Shown piece by piece: positions 13,849 to 22,890 of a DNA stretch of 35,136 nt. Below the pieces are notes generated by a model. It was not told the DNA's origin, made no database searches, and saw only the letters and a list, made by a program, of their open reading frames with translations. Position numbers and translations under genes: made by a program. Position 1 is the stretch's first letter, and every line of letters starts with the position of its first letter. The DNA lies in the NCBI GenBank assembly GCA_024103215.1, contig JAGFIY010000114.1, positions 1 to 35,136 on the forward strand, read 5' to 3'. The stretch is from Melioribacteraceae bacterium. Lineage in GTDB: Bacteria > Bacteroidota > Ignavibacteria > Ignavibacteriales > Melioribacteraceae.

Positions 13849-15867
13849 ATGAAACAAAAATCAAAACCTGAAAACAGTTTACAGAACATTGATATTCAAA
13901 ATCTCCTTTACGATGTTTCACTCCTTTCCTTCAAAAATTTTAGACTGCGTGATTTTCTTAAGGAAATTCACAAGCGCATTTCCGGCTTAATGTCGGCAAA
14001 AAATTTTTTCGTTGCGCTTCATCATAAAACAACAGATACATATACGTTTCCATATTATATTGATGAATTCGACACTATTGATCCGGAGACTCATTTGAAG
14101 TTGCAGAATACTCTTACAGATTACGTCTGCAAATCAAAGAAAGCTGAAATTATTACCTCAGAACGTGAGAGAGAGATCTTCAAAAATAAATTTCAAGTTA
14201 TTGGAGAATATTCTCCCGTATGGATTGGAGCTCCATTGTTCAATCCTACTACAAACGAAGTGATCGGCGTTATTGCTCTGCAAGACTACGAAAACGAGAA
14301 TGCATATAATTTAAAAGATTTAAAAACCCTTGAGATCATCGCAAGAAATATCGGACTTTTTATTGATCGAATTCGTACACTTTCAATTCTTCAAGAAAGC
14401 GAAGAGCGCTTTAGAACAATTTTTAAAGAAGATAAAACGATTAAAATAGTGATCGATCAAAAAACCGGTAGAATTGTTGAGGCAAACGAAGCAGCTTTTG
14501 AGTTTTATGGGTATAATGATTTAACTTCCAAATATATCTTTGATATTAATATTCTTCAACCGCAGCAAGTTCGTTCAGCTATGAACAGAGCAATAAAAAA
14601 ATCCATAAACAAGTTTAATTTTAAACATAAGACCGCATCCGGTGAGATAAGAGATGTGGATGTGTTCTCTACTCCGATGAAAGTAAACAACAAAGATGTT
14701 CTGTTCTCTATGATCTTTGATGTAACTGAACGGAATAAAATTGAAGCTGCTCTTAAAGAAAGTGAGCAAAAATTGAATGAAGCAGAGAAGATAGCACATC
14801 TTGGCAATTTCCAATTTAACTTGAAGACGGGTGAAACAAACTGGTCGGACGGTGCTTTTAAAATTTTCGGGCTTGATCAAAAAAAAGACAAATTACTTTC
14901 GATTGAAGATTTTTACAGTTTTGTCCACGTTAATGATAGAAAATTACTTAAGCAAGAAATCGAAAAATCAAACAAACAAAATCGAACACTAAACACGACA
15001 TTCAGAATCATTCGAAAAGATAATAAAACCAGGTATATTCATAAAATCGGTAAGATTAATTTCAGTGCCGATGGGAAGACAAAATATTTATTTGGAGCTA
15101 TTCAGGATATAACAAACTCTAAACGTGATGAAGAACTTTTGCTTCAGAGCAAAAAGCAACTGGAAATTGCAAATGCAGCAAAGGATAAATTCTTTTCAAT
15201 AATTGCTCACGATCTTAGAAATCCGTTTCAACATTTAGTAAATACAACCGAATTGTTATTATCGGAACTGGGTCAAAACATTGACCCCAGCGCAAAAGAA
15301 CTAGCTACTATAATTCATAACTCCGCACGTTACAGTTATGGACTGCTGGAAGACCTTCTGCTTTGGTCGCGTTCACAAATGAATTCGATGGAATACTATC
15401 CCCAAAATATTCCACTTAGCGAATATGTTCAAAGTGAGTTGAAACTAACTAATAACTTAGCTGATAAAAAGGGAATCAAACTAACTGTAAGCATTCCAAA
15501 AAAATTGAATGTTTATGCCGATGAAAACATGCTTAAATTTATTTTAAGAAATCTCCTCACCAATGCAATTAAGTTCACAAAAAGAGGAGGCACAATAAAG
15601 CTTAGTGCAGGGAAGACGAAAAGTCATTCGTATATTTCAGTTGAGGATACAGGAATCGGAATGACAAAATCAGAAATTGATAGTTTATTCAAAATTGGGA
15701 AAAGGTACTCAAGTTTAGGAACAGAAAAGGAAAAAGGAACGGGACTTGGTTTGGTACTCTGCAATGAGTTTATAAAATATCACGGGGGAAAAATCGTTGT
15801 AAAAAGCAAAATTGATCAGGGAAGCAATTTTAAATTCACCCTGCCTTTTCCTAATAAGAATAAATAG
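13849..15867 (+). CDS. Cytoplasmic GAF-PAS-PAS sensor histidine kinase
   Basis: This 672-residue sensor kinase starts at ATG 13849; a TTG five codons earlier is possible but less likely. The order is a GAF domain (about 30-175), a PAS domain (about 185-300, with FRTIFKEDKTIKIVI and IVEANEAAFEFYG), a second PAS (about 305-425, PAC-like IQDITNSKRDEELL) and the kinase core. His454 in IIAHDLRNPFQHL is the phosphorylated residue. ATP-binding motifs are NLLTNAIKFTKRGG, DTGIGM and GTGLGLVL. There is no membrane helix, so it senses something inside the cell, and no receiver domain. No response regulator is adjacent, so its partner is elsewhere. A second kinase follows after 236 nt. The kinase call is firm; the signal is unknown. 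Confidence 0.9.
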   Translation: MKQKSKPENSLQNIDIQNLLYDVSLLSFKNFRLRDFLKEIHKRISGLMSAKNFFVALHHKTTDTYTFPYYIDEFDTIDPETHLKLQNTLTDYVCKSKKAEIITSEREREIFKNKFQVIGEYSPVWIGAPLFNPTTNEVIGVIALQDYENENAYNLKDLKTLEIIARNIGLFIDRIRTLSILQESEERFRTIFKEDKTIKIVIDQKTGRIVEANEAAFEFYGYNDLTSKYIFDINILQPQQVRSAMNRAIKKSINKFNFKHKTASGEIRDVDVFSTPMKVNNKDVLFSMIFDVTERNKIEAALKESEQKLNEAEKIAHLGNFQFNLKTGETNWSDGAFKIFGLDQKKDKLLSIEDFYSFVHVNDRKLLKQEIEKSNKQNRTLNTTFRIIRKDNKTRYIHKIGKINFSADGKTKYLFGAIQDITNSKRDEELLLQSKKQLEIANAAKDKFFSIIAHDLRNPFQHLVNTTELLLSELGQNIDPSAKELATIIHNSARYSYGLLEDLLLWSRSQMNSMEYYPQNIPLSEYVQSELKLTNNLADKKGIKLTVSIPKKLNVYADENMLKFILRNLLTNAIKFTKRGGTIKLSAGKTKSHSYISVEDTGIGMTKSEIDSLFKIGKRYSSLGTEKEKGTGLGLVLCNEFIKYHGGKIVVKSKIDQGSNFKFTLPFPNKNK

Positions 15868-15935
15868 TGGATAATTTTTTTCAAAAAAAACGTATTAAAT
15901 AGAGATTATTTCTTATAATTATACATAGATAAAAT

Positions 15936-15947
15936 TACAAATTTGTA
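15936..15947. repeat. 12-bp perfect palindrome upstream of second histidine kinase
   Basis: TACAAATTTGTA is a perfect 12-bp palindrome in the 236-nt spacer between the two kinases, 156 nt before the second start. It could be an operator, but palindromes of this base composition arise by chance in AT-rich DNA. Confidence 0.25.
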
Positions 15948-16103
15948 CCGGGAATAGTATATAAGATGAATTAACACTCATTATGTGCTTTTTCTCACAG
16001 CTAATTATTCGGGAAATATTAGCTTTGTTGGCATCATATTTGTTTTTCATTAATAATAGATTCAATCAACAAGATCATTGAAGGAACCACCCAGAGAGGA
16101 AAA

Positions 16104-17744
16104 ATGGGAATTACTGAGAGAACACTACTCGTTAAACCGCTGAGAATTTTGGCTTATCTCACAATATTTTCGGGATTGATTGCCCTTATATTCGAAGTAA
16201 GATATTTCACCGAAGTATCACTGCATGTTTATTGGGCAAGATATGTTGCAATAGCGGCTGCATTTTGGGTTTTATTATTCTCAATGAACCCTAGTGTAAC
16301 AAAATACGTAGTTGCGCTGATTCATACCTTACTTCTCTCAATTATAATTTCATTTGGTATTATAATCTCCATACTTCCCTCAACGGTTTTGGTCAATTCG
16401 AGCATTGCTGCATTAACAATCTTTACCGCAGCACTATTCCTAAATTGGGATGTAAAAAATCAGATCATAGTTGCAATTTATTACAACTTAGTTTTTGCCG
16501 CAGCTCTGTTTTTGAATAGGGCAGATATTTACTTCCAACCGAACTTGTTCGAAACCGTAATACTTGTGAGTTTAATGAGTTCTATTTCTGTTGCCGCTTG
16601 TATGGTAAATAATAAGCTGAGAGAGGATATTTTAACAAAGACAAAACAAGTAAAAGAATCTGAAAGGAGATTTAAACAAATATTCGATACTTCTCGCGAA
16701 GGAATTTTTCAATTATCAAGATCATTTGATTTGATAATCGCAAACGATGCTTTCAAAAAAATTGTATCAATAGATAATCGCTCGGATGTAAGAAAATATA
16801 ATTTCCTAAACGATTTTATTTTAGAAGAGAGCGATAAGAAAACCTTAATGAATTACGTAAACTCCGGCATCGAAGTAACAAATATGTCGCTCAAATTAAG
16901 AGTAACAACAAAACCAACTATAGTAAATCTCAACTTGATGGCCAGTTATGATGCCGAGAATAAAATACAATTTTATCAAGGCAGCATTCATGATATAACA
17001 ACCGCCGAAGAGATTAAAGAAAACCTAATAAAAGCTAAAGAAAGAGCAGAAAGAGCAAACGAACTAAAAACAGAATTCCTTGCACAAGTATCTCACGAAA
17101 TAAGAACTCCTATTCACGTGCTTCTCGCATTTTCTAATCTTATCAGGGAACAGCTTGAAGAGAAAGTAGGTGTTGAAGACCCTGATGCATTTCACATAAT
17201 AGAAACTGCCGGCAGAAGAATAATTAGAACCATAAATATGATATTGAATATGTCTGAGCTTCAAACAGGAACATATGAATATGAAATTAAGAAGTTTGAC
17301 ATATACAAAGATATTCTTCCTTTAATTATAGCTGAGTTTGAAGAGGAAGCCAAAGCTGCAGGATTAAAAGTTGAAGTTAAAGTTGATACAGACGATACAT
17401 CTTTAATCGCTGATCAGTATGGAGTCGAGCAAATTATTGCAAATCTCTTAAGCAACGCGATAAAGTTCACCAACCAAGGAAATATCGATATCATTTTCAA
17501 ACGAGACAACCAAAACAAACTTTTTGTTGAAGTAAGAGATACGGGAATCGGAATTTCAAAAGAATACTTCGAAAAAATATTCGATCCATTCACGCAAGAA
17601 AATCAAGGCTACGCCAGACCCTTTGAGGGGAACGGTTTGGGATTGGCAATTGTTAAGAAGTTTTGTGAAATGAATAAAGCCAATATTGATTTTGAGAGCG
17701 AAAAAGGAAGAGGTTCTTCATTTAGAGTTACTTTCAACTCCTAG
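16104..17744 (+). CDS. Membrane-bound PAS sensor histidine kinase
   Basis: This is a 546-residue kinase with about six N-terminal membrane helices (residues 12-170), forming a membrane sensor without a large periplasmic loop. A short linker helix leads to one PAS domain (about 185-305, FKQIFDTSREGIFQL, ending YQGSIHDITTAEE). The kinase core has His331 in QVSHEIRTPIHVL, the N-box NLLSNAIKFTN and the ATP-lid motifs DTGIGI and GNGLGLAIVKKF. GAGAGGA at 16094-16100 just before ATG 16104 is a good ribosome site. It has no receiver domain and no response regulator next to it. Its core differs from that of the kinase upstream (S-H-E-I-R rather than A-H-D-L-R), so the pair is not a recent tandem copy. 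Confidence 0.9.
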   Translation: MGITERTLLVKPLRILAYLTIFSGLIALIFEVRYFTEVSLHVYWARYVAIAAAFWVLLFSMNPSVTKYVVALIHTLLLSIIISFGIIISILPSTVLVNSSIAALTIFTAALFLNWDVKNQIIVAIYYNLVFAAALFLNRADIYFQPNLFETVILVSLMSSISVAACMVNNKLREDILTKTKQVKESERRFKQIFDTSREGIFQLSRSFDLIIANDAFKKIVSIDNRSDVRKYNFLNDFILEESDKKTLMNYVNSGIEVTNMSLKLRVTTKPTIVNLNLMASYDAENKIQFYQGSIHDITTAEEIKENLIKAKERAERANELKTEFLAQVSHEIRTPIHVLLAFSNLIREQLEEKVGVEDPDAFHIIETAGRRIIRTINMILNMSELQTGTYEYEIKKFDIYKDILPLIIAEFEEEAKAAGLKVEVKVDTDDTSLIADQYGVEQIIANLLSNAIKFTNQGNIDIIFKRDNQNKLFVEVRDTGIGISKEYFEKIFDPFTQENQGYARPFEGNGLGLAIVKKFCEMNKANIDFESEKGRGSSFRVTFNS

Positions 17745-17860
17745 AAATCTAAGTCCGGGAAAATAATTCAAGAAATGAAAATACTACCTGTAGATTTTTC
17801 CTTTCAACGTAATTTTTCCACATTGAACCAGCCTGGTTTCTTTTAAATTTATTTTTATAC

Positions 17861-17890
17861 TTTAATTTTACAGTAAAGTTATTATTTTTG
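17861..17890 (+). promoter_or_regulatory. Candidate promoter for the secreted-protein/SET pair
   Basis: TATTTTTG at 17883-17890 matches TAnnTTTG; TTTA at 17861-17864 is a near-match to the -33 box with an 18-nt spacer. The start codon is 32 nt downstream. Moderate support because T-runs are common here. Confidence 0.35.
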
Positions 17891-17921
17891 TATTTGATTT
17901 TTAAACCGAAGAGATAGTTAT

Positions 17922-18362
17922 ATGAAAATAAATTTCCCTTTTTTGATAATACTTATTGCTTTGCTTAACCTTCCGCTTTTTCCGCAGAACCCTGGTGAAA
18001 TTTGGGTAAGCACGGACAAAACTTATGGAGGCGGACTTTTTATTGACGTTTACGGTCTTAACAGTTTTAAGGGTGATGATTTTTATGTTTGGTCGCTTCA
18101 AGATGCTGTTCCACCTCTTGAAATGGAAGGAATAGATAAAGAAGTTCACAAAATTAAGACGTATTACCTCATAAATAGAGAATTGAAAAAATACAGTATT
18201 CTTGAAATGGTATTCTTTGATGAAAATGATAACGTTGTTAAGAGTTTTAATTACAAAGTTGACACTCAGATTCTTGCATATAAATACAGCTATCCAATTT
18301 ACCCGAACAGCGATGCTGATTTTATTCTAAAAAAATCGTTGGAATATCTTGGCTCGAAATAA
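17922..18362 (+). CDS. Secreted protein of unknown function
   Basis: This 146-residue protein starts with MKINFPFLIILIALLNLPLF, a signal peptide likely cut near PQN at about residue 22. The mature part is about 120 residues, probably beta-rich, with YGGGLFIDVYGL and FYVWSLQDAVPPLEMEG. No cysteine is present, so it is not a lipoprotein. I recognise no family or catalytic motif and assign no function. Its last 14 nt overlap the TTG start of the SET gene, so the two are probably co-transcribed, even though one product is exported and the other is cytoplasmic. Confidence 0.7.
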   Translation: MKINFPFLIILIALLNLPLFPQNPGEIWVSTDKTYGGGLFIDVYGLNSFKGDDFYVWSLQDAVPPLEMEGIDKEVHKIKTYYLINRELKKYSILEMVFFDENDNVVKSFNYKVDTQILAYKYSYPIYPNSDADFILKKSLEYLGSK

Positions 18363-18783
18363 ATCGCAAAAGTACTCCACAAGTTGGGAAAAACACATCT
18401 ATGTAAAAGATTCATCCATTCATGGAAAGGGAATCTTTTCCTCTGTTAAAATACCGGAGGATTCGTTGGTAATGGTGATCAAAGGCGAAGTTATAGATGG
18501 TTTTGAATGTGAAAGACGCGAAGAGGAAGAAAACAACGTTTATATTTTTTGGAACGGCGATTATTATATCGATACGTTTAAAACGGAAAAGATTAAATAT
18601 ATAAATCATGACTGTGACCCCAACTGTATAGTTCTAGACAGAGATGATAAATCACTAAACTTAGTTTCATTAAGAGTTATTGAACCGGGCGAAGAAATAA
18701 CAATGGATTACGGTTACGAAGAAATTTATGAAAATTGCAGTTGCAGAACTTGCGCAGCCAAAGCTAAAGTTGTTTTAGAATAG
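18349..18783 (+). CDS. SET-domain protein (putative lysine methyltransferase)
   Basis: This is a 144-residue stand-alone SET domain, the protein lysine methyltransferase fold common in eukaryotes and scattered in bacteria. The SET motifs are in order: HGKGIF (25-30) in the S-adenosylmethionine site, NHDCDPNC (86-93) and GEEITMDYGY (114-123), whose Tyr121 is the expected catalytic residue. A post-SET-like zinc cluster is visible: Cys93 and the C-x-C-x-x-C at 130-135. The start is TTG 18349, 14 nt inside the upstream secreted-protein gene. No ATG precedes the conserved GKGIF, so a TTG start is required. The last 20 nt overlap mtgA, which converges. The methylation target is unknown. Family call is firm from motifs. 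Confidence 0.85.
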   Translation: MARNKSQKYSTSWEKHIYVKDSSIHGKGIFSSVKIPEDSLVMVIKGEVIDGFECERREEEENNVYIFWNGDYYIDTFKTEKIKYINHDCDPNCIVLDRDDKSLNLVSLRVIEPGEEITMDYGYEEIYENCSCRTCAAKAKVVLE

Positions 18784-19489
18784 CTTCCCCTCCTATTTGA
18801 TCCATTCTTAATTTTATTTTTTCCCTTTTACCTAGCAGAAAATTTGTTGGTTTGCTTAAGTTATAGCGTTTTGGATAAGGCAATATCGCAGCAAGCAAAG
18901 CAGCTTCGGATCGACTTAATCTTTTTGCGGGTTTATTGAAATGTTCGAACGATGCTGCCTCTATCCCGTAAATTGAATTCCCCAGTTCGGCTATGTTTGC
19001 ATAAATTTCCAATATTCTTTTCTTCCCCAAAATAATTTCCATCCATAAAGTTATATATGCTTCAACTCCTTTTCGAATAAAATCTTTTCCGCTCCAGAGA
19101 AAAAGATTTTTGGCAGTTTGTTGTGTTATAGTGCTTGCACCTCTAATTCTGTGTCCTCTATCCCTTTCCTCAATCGCTTTTTCAATCTGTTGAAAATCAA
19201 ATCCAAAGTGTTCTAAAAACCGTTGATCCTCCGATGCGATTACACCAACGAGAAAATCTGGCGAAATATCATCGAATGAAACCCAGTTTTGTTTGTATTC
19301 CTGGACTCCAAAGGATATAAAGTTTTCGACAGTTGTGTTCGAAACGATGAAAGCACTAACAGGAGGATTTATCCATTTAAAGATGATGAGAATAACTACT
19401 AGTAAAATTGTAAATACAAAAAATACTTTCACCGGAAAGATTACCATGGTAAAGACACTAAACTTCTTTTTTTTAATTTTTGAACTCAT
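18764..19489 (-). CDS. mtgA: Monofunctional peptidoglycan glycosyltransferase
   Basis: This 241-residue GT51 enzyme polymerises lipid II into glycan strands. It has a basic N-terminal tail, one membrane helix (about 17-40) and no transpeptidase domain, so it is the MtgA type rather than a bifunctional PBP. Motifs: EDQRFLEHFGFD with catalytic Glu87, GASTITQQTAKNLFL, the region around RKGVEAYITLWMEIILGK, and ILEIYANIAELGNSIYGIEAA. It starts at ATG 19489. It lies 16 nt downstream of the M14 carboxypeptidase gene on the same strand, a likely operon of cell-envelope enzymes, and its 3' end overlaps the SET gene by 20 nt. Confidence 0.93.
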   Translation of the reverse strand: MSSKIKKKKFSVFTMVIFPVKVFFVFTILLVVILIIFKWINPPVSAFIVSNTTVENFISFGVQEYKQNWVSFDDISPDFLVGVIASEDQRFLEHFGFDFQQIEKAIEERDRGHRIRGASTITQQTAKNLFLWSGKDFIRKGVEAYITLWMEIILGKKRILEIYANIAELGNSIYGIEAASFEHFNKPAKRLSRSEAALLAAILPYPKRYNLSKPTNFLLGKREKIKLRMDQIGGEAILKQL

Positions 19490-19505
19490 TTCTAAGTAGT
19501 AATAT

Positions 19506-21251
19506 CTATCTTAAAATTTTATAAACTGGATACTCTCGGTACTTTTTGTCGAAATATTCCGAACGTTCGTAGAAAAAATTTAATCTTGCATAAAGATTTT
19601 TTGCAAAATTTTCGTCCTTAAGTTTTTCTTCAAATTCAGTTCTCAAGTGTTTATTGTTTTTATACATCTGCTGTGCTATTGGTTCCATCGAATAAACCTC
19701 AAAATATTCCTTTCTTTCGAAGATGTGATTGAAGAATCCCCATTTCATAAACGAATCCGGGGCATTTACTTCAAGTAGATGAACTATCACAGGCAGTGTC
19801 CTTTGATTAGTTTCTATCAAGTAACCACCTCTGAGTAAGGTTCTAGTTTCTGTAAATTCGTTATAAGTAAATGTCGGCTGAAATCTGTTCTCGAAAGGAT
19901 TTGATGGAAATTTTACATCGTCAAACTTTGTTACGACTACTTCCCTATCCTCGTTATCATTTAGCTCCTTCACCTCAATTCCATGAAGTTTTAGCCTTAC
20001 AACTATTTCTTCATATTCTTTAGGAATATAATACGACAGCGGAATTAATGCAGAATCTTTCACTTCAAAAACATCGTAAACCGGAACCTCAATTTCAAAA
20101 GGTATATCCGAATAAACAGTAATCTCAGTACCTGCTATTTCACTAAACTTTCTAACAGATTTGAAACCCTTATATTTCATTGTGGAAAACGAAGTATCCA
20201 ATAATGTTAAGTTCAGCGGTATATGTCTAAGTGATCGGTTGGAATAATATTCATCAGCTTCACGATTGATTGAAAGCAGAAGGTCAGAGTCTTTACCAAC
20301 TTTTTTAATCGTAGCTTCCAATAAAATCTGAGTGGAAAATACACGGTCTTTATATGGTTTTAGCATATGAGTTTCAATTAAAAGTCCGGGTCTGTTTTGT
20401 ACGACAGCATATCCATGAGAAAATCTCGGTGAAGAAGCCCAATATGTCACACCGTTTTTTACATCTCGCTTTTTATATCCTACATACGGCGAAATAAAAT
20501 AACTGCTTTTATCAAACTCGGATTCTATAAATGGAATATATTCATCGCTTATCCACTTCGACGCAGCCGGATATACATTCTGCCATCTTTGAATATCGTA
20601 CGTGATAGTGTACTGATAATCTGCACCGTTTGTTGTGTGTGTATCTATATAAAAATCCGGGAGAAAATCACTAAATAACTTTAGAAGCGCCTGCATTTCT
20701 GGCGCATCGGCTTTCATAAAATCCCGGTTGAGATTATAATTCTGTGAGGTCGTTCTCCATCCCATTTCTTGTGGACCGTTTTGGTTAATTCGATTGAACG
20801 GACTTTTCCTTTCGTGTCCGTCGACATTAAAGATAGGGATTATCAAGAGATCAACGTTGTCTAAATAATTAAACTTTTCCTTTGTAATTAAAATTTCCCG
20901 CAGCATTATCATACAAGCGTCTTTTCCTTCGATCTCCCCGGAGTGAATACCATTCTGAATCATCACAAGAGGCACTTTCCTTTGGCTTAAGGGAACGGGA
21001 TCAAAGTTCTGATTTTTACTAACTATAACCGCTGCAAGCTCTCTGCCTTGAGGCGAAACACCGAATGTAAAATAATGTGCGTACTCAGAATTTTCTGCTA
21101 ACTTCTTGAAATAAGCAGCAGAATTTTCATAATCATCAGTTGATAGATAATCAGATTTTTCAAATTTTGTCAACCACTCGTCAAGATTCTGTGCTGATGT
21201 GAATCCGCTGAGCATTAGTAATACAATTGATAATACGATAAAATTTTTCAT
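19506..21251 (-). CDS. Secreted M14-family zinc carboxypeptidase
   Basis: This 581-residue exported metallopeptidase starts MKNFIVLSIVLLMLSGFTSAQ, a clear signal peptide cut before Gln21. The M14 zinc site reads His103 and Glu106 in NGIHSGEIEGKD and His205 in YIDTHTTNG. Arg177 in NYNLNRDFMKA corresponds to the substrate-binding Arg of NLNRDF. The catalytic domain covers about residues 30-330; the remaining 250 residues are an uncharacterised C-terminal part without a T9SS signal. It likely trims peptide C-termini outside the cytoplasm. M14 enzymes act on diet-type peptides or on wall peptides, and the operon with mtgA (16 nt apart) favours neither firmly. Confidence 0.87.
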   Translation of the reverse strand: MKNFIVLSIVLLMLSGFTSAQNLDEWLTKFEKSDYLSTDDYENSAAYFKKLAENSEYAHYFTFGVSPQGRELAAVIVSKNQNFDPVPLSQRKVPLVMIQNGIHSGEIEGKDACMIMLREILITKEKFNYLDNVDLLIIPIFNVDGHERKSPFNRINQNGPQEMGWRTTSQNYNLNRDFMKADAPEMQALLKLFSDFLPDFYIDTHTTNGADYQYTITYDIQRWQNVYPAASKWISDEYIPFIESEFDKSSYFISPYVGYKKRDVKNGVTYWASSPRFSHGYAVVQNRPGLLIETHMLKPYKDRVFSTQILLEATIKKVGKDSDLLLSINREADEYYSNRSLRHIPLNLTLLDTSFSTMKYKGFKSVRKFSEIAGTEITVYSDIPFEIEVPVYDVFEVKDSALIPLSYYIPKEYEEIVVRLKLHGIEVKELNDNEDREVVVTKFDDVKFPSNPFENRFQPTFTYNEFTETRTLLRGGYLIETNQRTLPVIVHLLEVNAPDSFMKWGFFNHIFERKEYFEVYSMEPIAQQMYKNNKHLRTEFEEKLKDENFAKNLYARLNFFYERSEYFDKKYREYPVYKILR

Positions 21252-21340
21252 AATGTACCAAAAATTATTTTTAATTTGTAAGTAAAAGATTCTATTCCAA
21301 AATTTAACACAAAGATTTATAAACAGACAATCAAAATAGA

Positions 21341-22780
21341 ATGTTTGAACCGGAAATATTAAAATTAGTCCCGCCGCTTACTGCTATTATTCTTGCAATC
21401 ATAACAAGGAAAGTTTATTCTTCATTGTTGATAGGAATTCTGCTTGGAGGCATAATTATAAAAAAGGATTTTCTTTACGGTACACTATATGTCACCGAAA
21501 TTATTTCCGGGGTTTTTTCAAGCTCGGGAAATACTAAAGTAATATTATTCACTTTGCTGATCGGGGTACTAATTATCCTAATGCAAAAATCGGGCGGCAC
21601 AGCAGCATTCATAAACTTTCTCGAGAGAAAATTATTTAAGGACAGCAGCGCTGATTCGAAAAAGAACAAAATATTGTTAAATCTATCCGCAGCAATTTTG
21701 GGCAGCGTAATTTTTATCGAAACAAATGTTAGTCTTTTGACTTGCGGAACTACTTTCAGACCGGCATTCGACAAATTCAAAATTAGCCGCGATAGACTTG
21801 CTTACATTGCCGATACGAGTTCATCCCCCATCTGTATTCTTGTTCCATTCAATGCATGGGGAGCTTTCGTACTAGGCTTAATCGCATTGGAAGGATTTTC
21901 AAATCCTTTCGAAATTTTTCTTAAAAGTATTCCCTTAAATTTTTACCCCATATTCGCATTACTCCTTATGTATTTATTGATAATAACTAATAAAGATTTC
22001 GGTACAATGAAGAAATCTAAGCACACTGAAGAGCACGAGACCAATGAGGGAAATAAAGATCCCAACTCGAGTAAAGGAAAATTGCGGAACTTTTTCATTC
22101 CGATTTTTGCGTTGATGGGAAGTATGCCGATTTTTTTAATCTTATCCGGTCACGATAGCTTGTTAAATATTTTCGGAAAAACTGCTGCAGAAATAATTTT
22201 TGAAGGAATAAAAAACGGTTCGGGTTCAACGGCTGTATTGCATTCAGTAATAATTGCACTACTAACTGCATTTTTGCTCCACAACAGAGACAGGACCATT
22301 AAAAAAAAAGCAACGGGCAGAATTATTTTGAAAGGAATTAGTGATATGCTCCCGATGGCTTTTATAATGTTACTTGCTTTTGCGATTGGAGATGTTTCGC
22401 GGGAGTTAGGGACAGGAACTTACCTTTCAGGAATTGTCGTCGGGAAAATACCGGAATTTCTGTTTCCGTTGATCGTGTTTCTCATCTCTGCTTTAATATC
22501 CTTCTCAACCGGGACTTCTTGGGGAACGTTTGGAATAATGATCCCAATTATTTTCCCAGTCGCTCAGTCGCTCGGATTGGATTTCAGTTTAGTATTAGCA
22601 GCAGTTTTAGGCGGTGGTGTATTCGGGGATCATGCATCTCCAATTTCAGACACAACAATAATAGCATCAATGGCAAGTGGAACCGATCATATATCTCATG
22701 TAAGGACTCAACTTCCGTATGCTTTGACCGCTGCTCTTTTGAGCGCAGTAAGTTTTACGATTGCCGGATTTCTCTTCTAA
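21341..22780 (+). CDS. NhaC-type Na+/H+ antiporter family protein
   Basis: This is a 479-residue protein with about 11 membrane helices. It shows the NhaC-superfamily signatures ADTSSSPICILVPFNAWGAF, SFSTGTSWGTFGIMIP and FGDHASPISDTTIIASMASG (the last near residue 430). The family includes the Bacillus Na+/H+ antiporter NhaC and tyrosine or malate/lactate exchangers, so ion exchange is likely but the exact substrate is open. A Lys/Glu-rich cytoplasmic loop sits near 220-245. ATG 21341 has no strong ribosome site. It diverges from the M14 gene and is followed 110 nt later by the CrtC/polyprenyl synthase fusion on the same strand. Confidence 0.87.
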   Translation: MFEPEILKLVPPLTAIILAIITRKVYSSLLIGILLGGIIIKKDFLYGTLYVTEIISGVFSSSGNTKVILFTLLIGVLIILMQKSGGTAAFINFLERKLFKDSSADSKKNKILLNLSAAILGSVIFIETNVSLLTCGTTFRPAFDKFKISRDRLAYIADTSSSPICILVPFNAWGAFVLGLIALEGFSNPFEIFLKSIPLNFYPIFALLLMYLLIITNKDFGTMKKSKHTEEHETNEGNKDPNSSKGKLRNFFIPIFALMGSMPIFLILSGHDSLLNIFGKTAAEIIFEGIKNGSGSTAVLHSVIIALLTAFLLHNRDRTIKKKATGRIILKGISDMLPMAFIMLLAFAIGDVSRELGTGTYLSGIVVGKIPEFLFPLIVFLISALISFSTGTSWGTFGIMIPIIFPVAQSLGLDFSLVLAAVLGGGVFGDHASPISDTTIIASMASGTDHISHVRTQLPYALTAALLSAVSFTIAGFLF

Positions 22781-22806
22781 TCGAAATTAGAAATATTATT
22801 TTTTTA
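22775..22806 (+). terminator. Weak rho-independent-like terminator after the antiporter gene
   Basis: TTCTAAT (22775-22781) pairs with ATTAGAA (22786-22792) around a CGAA loop. A T-run at 22800-22806 follows. The 7-bp AT-rich stem includes the stop codon, so strength is doubtful. Confidence 0.35.
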
Positions 22807-22890
22807 TAAATATTCTGTAGTGAAATAATTTTTTTTTTGCGTATTTTGCTTTGGGTTGCAGTTTATTAAGTCATCTTCGTATTAAAAATT

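Noticed and set aside
17745-17800. AAATCTA and TAGATTT arms after the second kinase
   Set aside because: The arms are about 40 nt apart with no stable inner stem, so a terminator is not supported.
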